Shown in pieces: positions 34,460-47,240 of a DNA stretch of 64,000 bases; the stretch's first letter is position 1; the number at the start of each line of letters is the position of its first letter. The notes below the pieces were generated by a model that was not told the origin of the DNA, did no database searches, and saw only the letters and a program-made list of their open reading frames with translations. The translations under genes were made by a program, and so were the position numbers. This DNA comes from Bidens hawaiensis. Lineage: Eukaryota > Streptophyta > Magnoliopsida > Asterales > Asteraceae. The stretch spans positions 1 to 64,000 of the forward strand of contig JAIQDT010002053.1 in NCBI GenBank assembly GCA_021521415.1, in the 5' to 3' direction.

Positions 34460-36794
34460 CGTTAATATAAAGTTTTTACCGTCTAAAACTTTGATTTGAA
34501 ACCCTAATTAACAAGACTGTACTATGGATGATTTATGCTCGGTTTTGTGTTATATGATATGTAGATACACTTACTTTGTGACCCAAGACCCGGAGAGTCG
34601 AAAAAACCGGCGAAAACCATCGAGAACCGACAAGGTAATTATCATATTACTCGTTTAGGGGCTGTTTAGTATTAGGTTTTGACATTCTTTTTGTTTTTTT
34701 GTGAACTTTGCAGGGACATAGGGATCACATTAGTGATTACATGTTCAAATTTGGTAATTTTTCGATAAACAGAGAATATTTGGTGAATTTATTACCATTT
34801 ATTAGCGTTTATTTGGGAAAAATAGTTAAACTTCATAAAAAGTTATGAAATTTTGTTTGCAACTTAGAATTGTTATGGTAAGATCACAAGCAAAATTTTG
34901 GATCATTTGTAGTCATCTAAGTGCAGTTTGTGCATTTGTGTTTTGACCGAGTTTTAACAGCCAAAAAATGCACAAAAGGGTATTTTTTTTCCTAAGGAAT
35001 TAGGTTCTAGAAATTTTACAAGGGTTATTTTATGGCATTATGACCACTTAGAAAAAATATAGGATTTTTCGGGAGTCGTTTGTTATAAACGGGGTATTTA
35101 TAGGTTAATTATAACACTTAAAATGAATTTTTATAAATAAAGAGTTAGGTATAAAATTCTGAAAATATTTTTATAAAATTCTACAAATTTAACTTTATTT
35201 TTACCAAATTTCCCATAATTTATATGTAAATATATAATTAGTAATGATTATTTGAAGATTTAAATTATATATGTTTTAACGAAACGAGCAATTTTGTGTT
35301 TAACAAACTGACTGGTATGTCAAAACATCAAAAGTGTTCAAGTATCATATTTTTGGATGAATTTGATAAAAACGAACTTTTTACGAGATTTCCGGACGTT
35401 TCTGGTGAATTGTAAGCGTTTCGTATAATCAAACCCCCGAATGAAAACGGAAACGAACTCTGCGATCAATTCAGATACCGAAACTTTAAACTTCGTTAAT
35501 CAAATCATTTTATCAAAAAATATGTTTACTTAAGTTTGTGTGATTTTACCTATTTTCAAAACACGTAAAATATCAACTTGGCTAGGCTTGAAAAACGATG
35601 CAACTGAGCCAAATCTGGTTTTAAACATTTCATAACGTATAACGTCACAATCTAAGACAACAAGCATGTTCTGGGTGTAACAGCCATACCTAGACTAGTT
35701 ATACAACCCGATTTAGTTTAAAGACTCTAGTAATAACCGTACTATACCGATTATAGGATACAAGCTATAGTCGAGGCATCATACCTAGTACGCGTGTAAT
35801 CGATCACTACTACGATAAGGTGAGTTTCATAACCCCAATTTTAAAATGTCTTACGAACTTTTGGGGTGAAAAGCGTGTTTACATATACGTATATGATTGA
35901 AAACTTGTGATGATGTGAATTATCTAAGTACTAACACTTGAAAGTCTCAACAAACACAAATGATTAACTTCGCGCCGGTGACGTGTGGATAGTGCTATCG
36001 GTTTGACAAACCCAACTGACATGGCCAGAGGGGTATGCCGGAACATGTGAATCCGGTTGCACATTGTCATTTAATCTTATTACATTATGCTATGTGGTTT
36101 TAGACATAGTACATACTTGGGGCAAAGTGGCTGTTAAATGCCAACGGGAGTACATGGGCACGGGTGGCCATGCGTTTTAGCTCGTTTCTGTTACACTTGT
36201 GGCTTAGTATAAAAACTTCATACACGTACATACATACATACATACATACATACATACATACATACATACATACATACATACATACATACATACATACATA
36301 CATACATACATACATACATACTTTGAACATTATGAACTCGTATACTGATTTTCGTTCGTACTCGTGAAACTTGAAACTCACCCACTAGACATAGTTGACC
36401 CGTTTTAACATGCTTTTTAGGTGAGGCAAAGATGGAATAATTTCTTACGTGCTTGGTTTTAAGAACTGAAGTTGAATCATTGTGAATAGATACAAGTATA
36501 TATTAAAGAATAAGAAGCCGAGAACTGGTTATGTGTTTTTCACTTAGTTTGTCAACATAGTACCAACCAATGTAATATGATATACATTAGTTTGTTGAGT
36601 TTCTTTATAAAAATGTGGTTGATACAAGAGTTGTCTATTACATTCCCGTATTACGCTTCCGCAACTACCTAGTCGGGGTGTGAAATGTTTGAAGTTTATA
36701 ATTCCGCGAAAAGTTTTAATTAACTCTGATATTTAGACTGTGTTTATGAGTAAATCCAACTATCAAAGTGAGGCACCGGGAACGGGGCCTTACA
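34460..36794 (+). repeat. Lone gypsy LTR (truncated, possibly chimeric) inside the aORF of E
   Basis: From about 34715 to 36680 it parallels the G1 LTR in block order (ATTTGGTAATTTTT, GAATATTTGGTGAATTTA, then GAAACTCACCCACTAGAC, GTTGACCCGTTTTAACATGC, ACGCTTCCGC). The last 110 bp instead match the end of the F LTR (AAAGTTTTAATTAACT, GTGTTTATGAGTAAATCCA, GGGGCCTTACA). The left end is uncertain: no TG start or TSD partner for CCTAC (36795-36799) was found. No internal domain, PBS or PPT was seen. Confidence 0.65.
36227..36321. repeat. TACA microsatellite
   Basis: A 95-bp uninterrupted run of TACA, about 24 copies. It produces long artificial frames on both strands (repeated YIHT or MYVC). Confidence 0.98.
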
Positions 36795-38504
36795 CCTACA
36801 TTCTACTCCTGAACAATATCATCAGAAACATCAGCATCATATCCTCCCTTATTTTCTTCATCATCCCTTTCCTCCTCTTCCTCCTCACTACCATACACTT
36901 CTCCCAGAGTATTCAACACATAATCTTCATTATTACCAGAAACAGGTAAATTATTCCGCTTTTTTGATGAATCGGAGGTCTTCTCAACCTCAGCCACCAG
37001 GGTTTGAATTTGTAAAAGAGCCTGTTTTAGTTTATTCTTTAAATCTTGATTTTCAGTTTTCATGACAAAATTTTCAACAATTAAATCTAAATTCCTCTTC
37101 AGCATGTAATGGGATGAAACTGGAGAAATAGGATTACAATCAGAATGGTTAGAAGTGGTTGGTAATGGGTTGATTTTTTGTATAAGTGGTGATTGACTAT
37201 GTGTAGATGGGGATTGGGATGTTGCATTTTGTTCATCGTTGACGGAATGTGATGGTGATTAATATGGAGTCTTAGGTTGGTTTATGAGATGGTATGGAAT
37301 GAATTATGGAATGTAGGGTTCTGTACCATGGTAAGTTTGGGTTTCTGTATAGGATTGGGTTTGGGTTTGGGTTTCAGTTTCAAAGGTTTGGGTTTCATGT
37401 TGGATATGGATTTGTTTTGAAGTGGGTGGTGATGGTATGTATGGATCATGAGGTTGGTCTTGGTGTAGCGATGAAGGGATGTATGGTTCATGGGTATGGT
37501 CTTGAGCTGGAGATTAATTTTGTGGTGAAGTAGGTGGTGTAGAATAAGGCTGTCAGTCTCCCACTGAACTATTGATATAATGACATTCACAACTTTATTA
37601 ACAGTATTAATCTCCTCTCTCTCAGCATCTTGTTCAACAACAATATCATTTCCCTCTTGTCCATCACCTCCCCATTCATCATTCTTGTTATCAGAATCGA
37701 ACACATCATCATCCTCACTCTCACTACTCTCCTCATCACTGGTCACCCTCAGGAACCTCTATAATCTCCACTTCATTGTCAACTAAGCGTGGTAAAATAT
37801 CATATTCTAGCTCAGGGTTAAAATGGCTAATTGGACCCAATCTATTGATTCTTCTAAATACATTTGGGTCTTGGAGCACATGTGTAATTCCAAAAGTTGG
37901 AAGATCTGGATATAAAATATTAAAAATAATCTGAAGGAATCTTGGATAAATCAAAAAGCAATCCTTATCCAGCTTTCTCAAGTTTTCCACCAGGCCTTCG
38001 AAAATCATTCTCGAAAAAAATTGAATGGCCTATCCTTGCTTATTAGGGTCCAAGTTCCCCTTCGCGGTGTGAAGACTTGAATAATATGGTGGATAAGAAA
38101 TTGGTATAACACCGGGAGCATCCCCTTCTGAATTTGACCTTCATGCACATTCCCTTGATACCCTATTGTTTCTTGGAAGATCCTCAACAATCTATGGGTA
38201 GTGTATGACAGTTGAACTTCTAGATCATCTTGAAGTTGAAGGCTTTCTCTGATCCTGTTTACTGTGATTTCATCTTCCCTCCCCAATATGGTAGCCTAAT
38301 CCTTCAGCCATTAATGTCATCTTCTGATTAGGCTGAATGCCAAAAGATAAGATGTTAATTCGTGTATATCACCGGGCTCTCGGTTAGTGCAAACCGAAGA
38401 TTGGAGCGTACTAAGCACTGTATCATCAGCTCCACAGGCCTGTTCTCCTCAGTACTTTGGAGAAAGGCGCAAATATTGTGCTTTGGTTCGAAATGATATA
38501 CCAT
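36795..38504 (-). pseudogene. aORF of element E, N-terminal part (broken)
   Basis: Starts at ATG 38504 (MVYHFEPKHNICAFLQSTEE). Frames are broken several times, but the order matches element C: RIRESLQLQDDLEVQLSYT, GYQGNVHEGQIQKGMLPVLY, FLIHHIIQVFTPRRGTWTLI, MIFEGLVENLRKLDKDCFLI, FPRFLQ-type PRFLQIIFNILYPDLP. Then comes an acidic Asp/Glu run and a Lys/Pro-rich linker, then the helical KRNLDLIVENFVMKTENQDL segment. It ends at the lone LTR boundary (36794). Confidence 0.7.
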
Positions 38505-38735
38505 TTTGATGCACAATCACAATCAAACATACATTCAAAGCAATAATTAGTCATTAAAGTTCATTAATATAACATTCATAAAGTTAAAATTGAAGACGAA
38601 TTTAAAAGGATAATCTTTATGGACCAGTTCTTCGACAAATTATTAACCTACGCAGAAAACAGAGATGTTAGTAAGAATATAATAGAAACCATAACCTCAA
38701 ACAATGAGTGTCGGAAATCCTTCATTTGAAGCTTA

Positions 38736-38737
38736 CC
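38736..38737 (-). other. Predicted intron donor in the aORF 5' UTR of element E
   Basis: ACTCG|GTAAGCTTC, identical over this stretch to the donor in element C at 20155/20154. No clear acceptor remains before the start codon; CTGCGTAG near 38650 is one candidate. Confidence 0.45.
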
Positions 38738-38872
38738 GAGTCGGAGTTAGAAGGATGACTAATTCTGTGTAGGAATTTAGAGCAACTATTGGGTATCTAG
38801 GTCGCAAGCAAATAGATAATAATGCAAGAGAGAGAGAGAGAGAAGATAACATGAAAAAATTTCTAAGTCCCC

Positions 38873-39735
38873 CTTTTATAGTGTATGTTGTGTACATTTG
38901 AAAGTGGGTTTTAAAGATTTTTGTTATTAGAAATCATATTAAAGTTATTTGAAATAAACTAACTAGATAAAATGAAAGAAGCATACTCGAATATACACGA
39001 TTGCTCAAGAAAGTAATCACAAGTTAAATAATCAAGTATATTTGAGTAAATAGGCAACCTTGCTCGAGATTAATAAAGTTCCCAAAATAGTAACTCATGA
39101 ATTATTATTAAATGTCATCCTTACTCGAATACCATATTATCACTAACATTACTCGAATTCACTTAGAAAAGCAAAGAGCTAACAGTATCTAGAGATATAC
39201 ATTCAGGTATACTCCAAGGTAAAGTTTACTCGACAATGCTTCAAGAGCGCAAAGATTGTTTTAGAAGAGTTGATATATTAACTTGTTAATATACAAGTGT
39301 GCTCAAAGCATATAGTGTACTCGGAAAGTACAGTTTGCTTGAAAACTTCTGAAATATGCAATTATGATTGGAGTACACTTAAACTATTATTTTAAAATAC
39401 AATTGTGCTCTAAGCCTGAAGGTTGCTCGATAAACATAGTTTACTCGAAAACACTTGCAATTTTAGAGAAAATATTCAGACATAATCAACATATAAGTAA
39501 ATCCATATTTTAGCAAGTGTGCTTGGCACATTTACCATGTTTACTCGATAGAGCAAAACGACAAGTAAATAGTCAAGGTTACTCGAAAAATATTCATTTT
39601 TATTAAATACAATCCAAAGTCATGAAGTATACCTGGCAAACACAGATTTAAACTAAAACACCCAAGTTTACTCGAAACACGTATTTAAAGCATATTAAGA
39701 CACAGTTATATCGCACATTCCTCAAGTTTGTTTGA
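38873..39735 (-). promoter_or_regulatory. Possible internal aORF promoter of element E: TATA box plus array
   Basis: CTATAAAAG at 38873-38881 on the minus strand. Upstream, from about 38985 to 39735, the plus strand repeats TTTACTCGA/CCTTGCTCGA words about 15 times, as in element C. A short (GA)n run lies just downstream at about 38827-38843. Confidence 0.55.
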
Positions 39736-41905
39736 GTGAGATGTCACACCCCAAAATTGTTAATTTAACAGCGAAAAACTTAATTAGGCTAATTTGGGCG
39801 GTGATAGACGTTGCTTAGCCAATAATGATCAAACACGAATATTTACACAAGTTGGACATTTATTTATAATATAAAATAATTGTACATGACTTTAGTACAC
39901 ATTTATATAAAATATATATTTTTTGGTTTCGAACATGACACCCAATTATCCCAGATTCCTTCACGAAGCTTCCATCTCAATTACCTGAAAAACATCTTTA
40001 AAATTTTGTCAACACAAAGGTTGGTGAGTTCAAAAATAAACATTTATTTATATAATTTCACAGTATAATGGTTTAGAGACAATTATACACCTATTTGTTA
40101 CCATAAGAAACAGTAGTATTTATTATTCACCATTATTTGACAATGGTAATTTAAACCTTTAAAATTTACATATTATTTGTTGAACAAATCATATTAGTTG
40201 TATACTAGCTAAGCTTTCAATGTTTATGACTATCAAACTAATAACTTGAAACATACCAAACTCAAAATACTCCAACTTTAATCCAACGCAAATGGAAGCG
40301 GGGGCGTTACCCCAATAGATCTATCAATATATGTGTGTCTTTATTTGATTCTGTTAACAGTTATTTAACCAATAAAACTCATTCCACTATAATACAGTTT
40401 GTAAAATAACATGCATTTAAATATAATATGTCTTTCCCCCAAAATAAAATAAAAATATTTCATTTAAAAACGCGGGGGATTTAGAGAAACTCACCTTACT
40501 CATTTCTATGCACATAAATACTATTAGTAACTATTTAATAATAAATAAACATTATTATGTATATTAAACGTAAGTTTTAGTATAGTTTTATTACTGAGAA
40601 TATACACTTCTACTCCAAGTTTATAAACTTTATGTTTTTAAACTATTTCTCTGGTTTTGCCGGTTTCGCGTCAAACAGAGAACCTGTGAACATATTGTAT
40701 AAATATTTTATGGTTTTAATGTGAAAACAGTTTTATATTTAAAATATATAGGTTATAAATTTTAGTTTATAAAATTGTTTCAGTTTCGTTAACATTTATA
40801 TAAAAGTAGTCATATTTAACCTTTTCGCGTCGTGTTTCGCGACGCGGCCCACCTAAATCAAGTTTTACCAACATGACTTTATTATATACATTATAATATG
40901 TGTTATACATTTAAAATTTGGTTTTTCTTGTTATTTAAAAAAGGTTTTTGAAACTCTTTCGGTTTTGCGTCGAAATGTCGTATTTCGACCATTTAAGCAA
41001 ATTTTTTACCATTTAAGTCAAGCGAAGAACGTTGAACACATAACACATAAAACATGAATATTTCAAATGTGTTTAACTTGTATATTTTTATATTATATAG
41101 AATGACTTCCAAAAATGTATTTGCACCATTTAGAGTGTGCATTTGTTTTCGTAAATCACGTGTATTATTTATCGCAACCATCAAGTATAAAATATCTAAT
41201 CATTTTTGAATTATTTTAACACTTAAACATGCCATAAAAATCCAGAATCCTTATCATAACATTAAGTTTTTGTTTTACATTTTTATAATATGCCAATGTT
41301 ATATTTAAAGTTACATTACACAATCATGTATATATATATGTAATTCATGATTGACCAATTATATATTTTATGCATATTTTAAGATATAAAACGTTATATG
41401 GACTAATTTTTATAACAATCATCAACATGAATCATTATTTAAAAATAACAAACTAGCATTTCCATGTAACTATTTAACAAAACACTAATATGTATATACA
41501 CACATACACGCTCGTGACTATACATGCATGCATACACATCTTCAAAGTTTCCATTGTTTTACATTTTATTTGGTGTGGGTCTTTGTTTGTGTGATTTATC
41601 GAATTATATGAACAACTTATTATCAAGGCTTTGAAAGAAATCGTAACTTAAATAATTGTGGGTTTTTACCTTAGAATTTGGGGTGAAGATGATGGTTCCT
41701 TAGTGTGATACTATAATAGATCTTTTATAACTCCTTAGTGTAGCTCCAAAAGTGGTTCTAGATTATCTTCAACACTTGAACTTGGATGGTTCCTAGCATA
41801 TTAGGATGATGAAAAATGAAAAAGATAGGATGTTGGGTGGTTTTTGGTGTACGTGTCGCGACTGGTCGGGTTTCTCAGTATGTCAAAAGCGCCTCCCAAA
41901 CCTTT

Positions 41906-42110
41906 CTATATATAGTAAATCAAGTGATGAGTCATCGGGACACTTGTCGCACGTAGAAGGGAGTCAAGCTCATACGTCGACACTTGTCAAAAATCATGAC
42001 ACTTATAATGATTATTGCGACACATGGAAAAAAATGTTACACACACATGACACGTGTCTAATGAGGTGTCATGCATGCAAGGGTTGTAGGTTCAGGTGTT
42101 AACACATGGC
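41906..42110 (-). promoter_or_regulatory. LTR promoter of H: TATA box with bZIP/E-box-like palindromes upstream
   Basis: CTATATATAG (41906-41915; 49711-49720 in the other LTR). Upstream on the minus strand are GATGAGTCATC (TGAGTCA core), two copies of GACACTTGTC, one GACACGTGTC (G-box core CACGTG), GACACATGG and related words. The second LTR keeps GATGAGTCATC but has changed several others. Confidence 0.5.
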
Positions 42111-42348
42111 GTACTAACTCACCACATCTACTGACATTTGGCACTGCATATTCTACATATTATAAATTTTTACTAAGGAAATGGTCGTCATAAATTCTAA
42201 TAACTTACTAGTTGAATCAGATATTAAATTCCTTACAACACTAAATAATATTATCAAGTTTTGGTGAACGTTGGATTCGGTGCAATTATGGTGTGCTATA
42301 CTAGCTCCTATGCGTTTACTTTCTAAGTTTCACGAACCAAAGCCTTTA

Positions 42349-42349
42349 A

Positions 42350-42387
<38 letters not shown>

Positions 42388-42399
42388 TAATAATAATAA
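42349..42399. repeat. (TAA)n microsatellite in LTR H-I
   Basis: About 17 near-perfect AAT repeats. The equivalent in the other LTR is longer (50157-50226). Confidence 0.95.
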
Positions 42400-42686
42400 G
42401 TTATGACCTATTATTTATATTTTTACTAACAATATATTATTTTGGGTCATTTCTAATGATTTAATTAATTTTGGACTTTCAATTATTATTCGTCTGTCGC
42501 TAGAGTTCGTTTCTCGCAGTGTTTGCTACGCGGCAAAATGTAACTTTTTTTAACGTAATAAAACTCGTATATTTTTGGAGTTTTTCTGACTAACATTACA
42601 TTATTTTTAGTAAAAATAATATTTTATTATTCATAATATTTTGTTATATTAGTAATGGATTATGCTTAAAATAGCCGGGTGTCACA

Positions 42687-45600
42687 TTCTCCCTTTCTTT
42701 AGGAAATTTTGTCCCGAAATTTAGAAGGTAACACTTGTGTTGATTCTACGGGGGAAGAGGTGAGAATATGTTCTTTTCATTTAATCTCGTCATTCCCATG
42801 TTATCATGGGGCCCTGACTCGAATTCAACATGACTTTGACAAGCTCGATTTTGTTTTGCATGAGTTACTTGATTTCGAATCCATGATTTCTGCATGTTTT
42901 ACAATAAATCGAAGGTTGTTGTCTTTGAGAACTTTATCAGATGGAATCCTTAATGATTTTTCAAATACATGTTTCTTTAGATTGGACACGTGGAACGTGT
43001 CAAATATTTTACTAAAACTGGAGGTAATTCGAGCTCGCATGCTACGAGACCCAATAAATTGGCGATTTCAAAAGGTCTTATATAATGAAAACTCAAGTCC
43101 TCTCAACTTCTCTTAGAAATGTGATGATAGAAAATATTTTTTTCCGTATAAGGCTCCCAACGGTGGGACTCCAATACTGGAAGATAATTGTTTTGAAAAC
43201 CATGGCAATGGTAGGCTAATATTCAAAAGACTCTTGGAGAGTTAACCCAATCCTTGACATAGAAAGCCATATTAGAGTTCAAATGCACCTGTAAATTCAC
43301 AATTATGTTCTAGAACCATAATTTTCAATTTACCTTACACGATTACTCTAGTATTCCTTTCTTTGGGAATCAATCATTTCTTCATCTTACCTTTTTCCTA
43401 ATGGCAGAGAATGAACGAATGGATTTACAATTCTCAGAAAGTGTCGTGCTTACTTAGGTGTTTATTGGAATTCGTTTATAAACTATATGAAAATGGACTC
43501 TCATTTTTATTGAGGAATTTCTTGTTGTTTCATAAGTGCATAAGGCTTCTGATATTTTGTCTTAACCCTTGATCATGCTAAACGTTCATTGCTATATACA
43601 ATAATGTCTCTTTTAATATTGGTTTACTAATACGATCTTTGGAGATTTTTGTAGATTCTTGATGAATTGAGCATTTAGACTTATGCGTTCGTCTAATACT
43701 AATTCACAGAAACCCTCATATCAAGGCATCTAAACTCTATTCAATTAGTTTTAGATTTCCCTTTAATCAAGGCTTTGCCTTGTACCTTTCCAATCTGAGT
43801 TGTAAGGCTTGTTTGTAACGTTAATCCCAACGTGCATATATGTGAAGGATTTTATTTTCTACTCAATCATCAGCTACAATTTTCATTTTACCTAAGTGGT
43901 AACAAATTTCACATTTGTAATAATTGAGTAGATCTACTTCAATTGGTTGCCCCAGTTTGAGTTCCATTTGATCTACAACACGTAGAAAACTCTTAGGGTT
44001 GGGGTAGTTTGTACACTTAGTTCCATAAAGATGATGTCTTCAAGTCTTAAGAGTAAAAAAAAACAACTTCTAGCTCTAAAATGTGACTTGTATAATGCAC
44101 GTCGAGTTATCATGATGCATAGCTGTTGTCTTCAGTCCTTTTGCATAAGCATGCATACAAGACTTAAATGTAAAACATTAAAATTACTATAAATATATGT
44201 GCTCCTTCTGGGGGGGAGGGGGGCAAGATAGGTGCATTACATAATCTTTTACTTAGTAATTGAGAAGCTTCCTCTTATCTTCTCATTTTAGGCATATTCT
44301 TATCATTTTGGGTTATTGTTGTCAAAGGTAGTGTTAATCTTGACTATGCATCTCCAATAATTCTCTGTAAGGCTAAAAACTGTGTCACTTCGGTAGGAGA
44401 ACTTGGTGTTTCCCCATCCTTAATTGCTTCAATCTTTATATGTCTAAGACAATGAATTTTCAAAATCCAGAAATCATACTTAGAGAATTTCTACATACTA
44501 TCATTCGTTATTCTCAACTCAGTTTAAACTATTGTTCATGAATTTTCCTTTGTTTGTGAATAAATATGCTTATATCATCCAGGTAGGATGCGCATATCCT
44601 ATACACAAGATTCAGGAAGATCATGACTTATTTGCCAATTTGACCGGTATGACTTACAACTTATAATGGCCTATAGTGTTTCTAAAATATCTTTAGAAAG
44701 TCTTCGTCGATTGATATGTAGTTGGTAAATCGATCTTCGGGTATGGAAACTGATCAGATAAATCATCAATAAGATCTAGTCTAAACTTGATGTGTCTACA
44801 AAATCTTGAATTGTAGGCATATCTCAAGGCGCAGGATATTCTTCATGTCATAATTTGTGTCTTGGTAACAATCATCAATTTGGTATGGCGCTAATCACCA
44901 TGGATTGCTAGACTTTCACCACCGGCGAGTGGTAAACGTACTAGCCTTTTCGAACCCACGATCTCAACATGATTTTCAGATAATTAGCCTGTGTCTATAT
45001 CAAGGTTGCGTAATTCGATGGGTATATAGATCATTACCAAGGTTATCGGTTTCTATCGAAAGATTATAGTCACAGATGACTATAGCGGTTTTTTTTATTT
45101 TTTTATTTCCATAAGTAAACTTAATGAATACCTTTTATCTAAATTTATTGGTCTTCTGGAAAGAGATAACCCTAATTGTTTAGAAACCAAACTTAACTCG
45201 GATCTAGTATCGATAAGTACATGAACATAATGGCTATTTATTAGATTCAGTGATAACATAGTGAATCCTTATGAGCTTCCATGGATTTTCCTCTAGCATT
45301 CTAATTTTTGAATCTGGGATAATCCTTTTTGGATGTGTCGCTCATCTATAACATTGGGTTTGCTTATCGCTATTTACCGAAGTTCTTGTTTACATAATGT
45401 TCTACTCAATGTATACTATTGGGTTATAATAACTCTTGGAATCATCACATACACCTTCAATATTTTTCTTCCTAGTGGATTTCAAATAGTAGCTCAATTA
45501 CTTGCACTACGTCCTTGATTCTGTTATAGCGTTAATGTATTATGTAATTTATTGAGCTAATTTTCCAAAGAAGGTCGATAATTTATATCTTCTAATGGGA

Positions 45601-46493
45601 TGTGTTTGTATTAGTTTGGATGGTTTATTATCATTTCTACTATTCTTGGATAAACGAAATTGACAAAGATCGTTTTTAATTATTGAAGGTGTGTGAATAA
45701 ATATAAGAAATATTCACAAGTGCATAATAATGAACAAATAAATCCAAAAGATTGTTATGGAATTTTAAATTGAAAATTTATATTACTTGTTTAGAAGTTA
45801 ATAAAATAACTACTAAACTTGGTAAGAACGATTCAGTACGAATCACAAGTTTTGAAAATTTTCATTTCTGGAATAACTAAAATCTACGATGTCTACCTAG
45901 AGCAAGAAGATATAATTACTGAAGATCGAGTTCCCCAAAACGGCCTCTAACACTTGAGCTATAACCGAAGCAACATCCATAGCGGAGTAACATGATCTCA
46001 AGAATCGGAATATATAGGGTCAAATCTTCATCCTTTATCCACTTACTGCTTGTCAGCAGCAATTGTAGAAGGTTCTTGCATAGGAAGATGAAAAGTAGTC
46101 TAAGGTTAGTGGATGGATATCCTTATGGAAATTTGTGCACATTCGCTGCAATAACAGAGGAAAGTGGAAGCGGTTCCCCGGCTCATTGTTCGCGCTACGA
46201 ATCTCGGTTATAGTTTGTGAATTTAGGCATTTGTGAAATAACCCGTACTAAGTAATCGCAGAAAAAATATATCTAACATGTAATACTTATCAATTTAGTT
46301 TAACATAAATCATAACACACTAATAATGGAACTATTTCTTGTTTTTCCAAATAAAGTTTATTTACTTTTCTTTTCATTATTTATTTATTTTCTTTTACCT
46401 TGCTTCGTGAAGTGGGAAAAATATTTGCTTCGAATATTGGGATTAAAGTCTAAAACTTTTTCATTAAAAATTTCTAGTTCGATATAACCATTG
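42687..46493 (-). pseudogene. Internal region of gypsy element H-I (heavily decayed pol)
   Basis: Minus-strand relics occur in the correct order. A protease flank at about 45240-44890: HVLIDTRSELSLVS in place of LIDSGAD, then NHVEIVGSKRLVRLPLAGGE. RT near 44760-44560: FPYPKIDLPTTY and IGHYKL-VIPVKLANK, relics of KIDLRSGY and [16 protein letters not shown]. Integrase end at 43040-42740: IFDTFHVSNLKKHVFEKSL then VKHAEIMDSK. Stops are everywhere. Plus-strand frames here (for example 42709-43116) are by-products. No gag was recognised. Confidence 0.65.
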
Positions 46494-46505
46494 GCTCTGA
46501 TACCA
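46494..46505 (-). other. Primer binding site of H-I
   Basis: TGGTATCAGAGC on the minus strand, in GAAGCTGGTATCAGAGCCAA, five bases past the LTR end at 46511. Confidence 0.9.
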
Positions 46506-46986
46506 GCTTCTGTCACACCCCAAAATAGTTAATTTAACAGTGGAAGACTTAATCATGGTATTTGGGCGGTGACATACGCTGTTTAGCCAATAATATTCAA
46601 ACACAAATATTTACAAAAGATGGACATTTATTTTTAATATAAAATCATTATACATGAGTTTAGTACACATTTATTTCGATAATATTTTTGTCCAATTTTT
46701 TGGTTTCGAACACGACACCCAATTATCCCACATTCCTTCATGAAACATCCATCTTAATTACCTGAAAAACATGTTTAAAATTTTGTCAAAACAAAGGTTG
46801 GTGAGTTCTCAAATAAACATTTATTTATATAATTTCACGGTATAATGTTTTAGCGACTATTATACACCAATTTCTTACCATAAGCAACGGTAGTGTTTAT
46901 TATTAACTGTTCTTTAATAATTGTTATTTAAACCTTTAAAATTTATATATTATTTTTTGAAAAAATCGTATTAATTGTAAAATAGC

Positions 46987-47240
46987 CACTACAAAAAAAT
47001 TGGCTTGAGGTAACTTTTATTTCAAAAAAAAACTGCATAAGGTGAAGTTGCATTATATCTAGTGCAACCTTTTTGTTAGATAACGCAATTGTTTCTTTTA
47101 AATGCAACACTTTTAAAGGGTTGCATTTGTAAAAAACAGTTGCATTATCTAACAAAAAAGTTGCATTAGGTCTAATGCAACTTCACCTAATGAGGCTTTT
47201 TTTATAAAATAAAGGTTGCCTTAAACCATTTTTTGTAGTG
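46987..47240. mobile_element. Foldback MITE with CACTA-type ends (254 bp), TSD AGC
   Basis: It begins CACTACAAAAAA and ends TTTTTTGTAGTG, with AGC on both sides (46984-46986, 47241-47243). Three-base duplications and CACTA ends are the mark of CACTA (CMC) elements. The whole length folds back on itself through GTTGCATTA.../...TAATGCAAC blocks. The sister LTR at 40205-40220 has the uninterrupted site with one AGC. No coding capacity. Confidence 0.9.

Larger units (their letters stand above)
32202..39741 (-). mobile_element. Element E: 3' half of a Sirevirus-like copia element (minus)
   Basis: Contains the aORF promoter-like array (39735-38985), a TATA box, an intron donor, the aORF (38504 to about 33490, interrupted by a gypsy LTR), a PPT and the 3' LTR. 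Gag and pol are missing because gypsy array H begins at 39742 inside the spacer; they may lie beyond the right edge of the window. Confidence 0.7.
39742..42686 (-). repeat. 3' LTR of gypsy element H-I (2945 bp)
   Basis: Plus strand from TGTCACACCCC to GGGTGTCACA. On the minus strand it is preceded by a purine tract (AAAGAAAGGGAGAA at 42700-42687) and the GGGACAAAATTTC motif, which mark the end of a chromovirus pol region. Pairs with 46511-50518. TATA box at 41906-41915; (TAA)n at 42349-42399. Confidence 0.85.

Noticed and set aside
34437..34501. TTTGATTTGAAAC occurring twice as a TSD of the lone LTR
   Set aside because: Both copies lie on the left side of the LTR, so they cannot be flanking duplications.
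36100..36381. Open frames on both strands with repeated YIHT or MYVC
   Set aside because: Produced by the TACA microsatellite; no other support.
42709..43116. 135-codon plus-strand frame
   Set aside because: Antisense to the decayed integrase end of H-I, which reads HVSNLKK on the minus strand.
44205..44225. G-run that might form a quadruplex
   Set aside because: Two short runs in a decayed element; absent from the sister copy near 59170, which has only GGAGGGG.
46488..46510. Possible tRNA gene from the TGGTATCAGAGC match
   Set aside because: Only the short primer-binding complement is present, without the rest of a tRNA; the same applies at the other PBS sites.
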